Origin: Galactobacillus timonensis
Lineage (GTDB): Bacteria > Bacillota_I > Bacilli_A > Erysipelotrichales > Erysipelotrichaceae
Assembly (NCBI RefSeq): GCF_900240265.1
Contig: NZ_LT964739.1
Span: 2,114,835-2,178,834 of the forward strand
Length of the DNA stretch: 64,000 nucleotides
Reading direction: 5' to 3'
The notes beneath the pieces were generated by a model. It was not told the origin of the DNA. It did not search any database and saw only the letters and a list, made by a program, of their open reading frames with translations. Numbering within the stretch: the stretch's first letter is position 1; each line of letters starts with the position of its first letter. This document shows, piece by piece, positions 63,948-64,000 of the stretch. The position numbers and the translations under genes are program-made.

Positions 63948-64000
63948 ATCTATATCCTGCTGGAAAACAAACGCGTTTTCAAGCCCACAATTCTTCTTTC

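Noticed and set aside
1..64000. CRISPR arrays, tRNA or rRNA genes
   Set aside because: None recognised; the only short tandem repeats are the iterons at 34050-34128, too few and too close for CRISPR.

Overview
The window is a chromosomal segment of a Gram-positive, anaerobe-like bacterium of the Firmicutes. The gene set (T-box leaders, ComEA/ComEC, IreB, YlxM, MltG, SMC-FtsY-YlxM, CpsB/C/D capsule genes) is typical of that phylum. A 337-residue RpoD, an SMC of about 978 residues and the mixture of neighbours make the Erysipelotrichia my best guess for the class, by inference only. Two well-ordered housekeeping blocks flank a damaged accessory block at about 18.2-42.4 kb.

Left block (1-18.2 kb, all + strand). 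A tightly overlapping operon runs xseA(partial)-xseB-ispA-dxs-recN-dinB-xerD. A T-box leader follows with a polar amino acid ABC transporter (binding lipoprotein, permease, ATPase) and an M14 zinc carboxypeptidase, which together look like a peptide/amino acid scavenging unit sensed through a tRNA. Next come rpoD with its own terminator, a UmuC-like Y-family polymerase with a YolD-like partner, an XRE regulator with membrane segments, and a lipoprotein flavoreductase with two FMN-attachment motifs.

Accessory block (18.2-42.4 kb). It starts with a frameshifted Tn1549-type relaxase remnant. A capsule/exopolysaccharide locus with a promoter and attenuator-like leader follows. Its sugar-transferase gene carries a nonsense codon and a frameshift, cpsC-cpsD-cpsB look intact, and its glycosyltransferase gene is split by an IS1595-family element and cut off by an IS30-family element. 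Its UDP-GlcNAc 2-epimerase gene is 5'-truncated and frameshifted, and its LytR-CpsA-Psr gene is intact. The IS30 element is itself interrupted by a 2.64 kb three-gene ISL3-family element. A second, nearly identical copy of that ISL3 element sits 9.4 kb downstream inside proA. Between the copies lie an orphan TnsC-like ATPase with a 20-bp iteron array, a divergent ISL3 relative, a small tail-anchored protein gene, and proB. Target duplications of 8 bp define three of the insertions exactly.

Right block (42.4-64 kb, all - strand). Read in transcription order it is a zinc-ribbon membrane protein gene (frameshifted, window edge), T-box-alaS, an HTH protein, ireB, ruvX, a DUF1292 gene, mltG, a Nudix gene with an internal deletion, udk, greA, then comEA-comEC-holA-DNA glycosylase-U32 peptidase-mscL, then smc-ftsY-ylxM-ackA-nrnA and hup. 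Many adjacent genes overlap by a few bases, which suggests translational coupling.

No tRNA, rRNA or CRISPR array was recognised. The most interesting parts are the nested, exactly delimited insertions, the three-gene ISL3 element, the orphan TnsC with iterons, the decaying capsule locus with its attenuator leader, and the T-box-transporter-peptidase unit.
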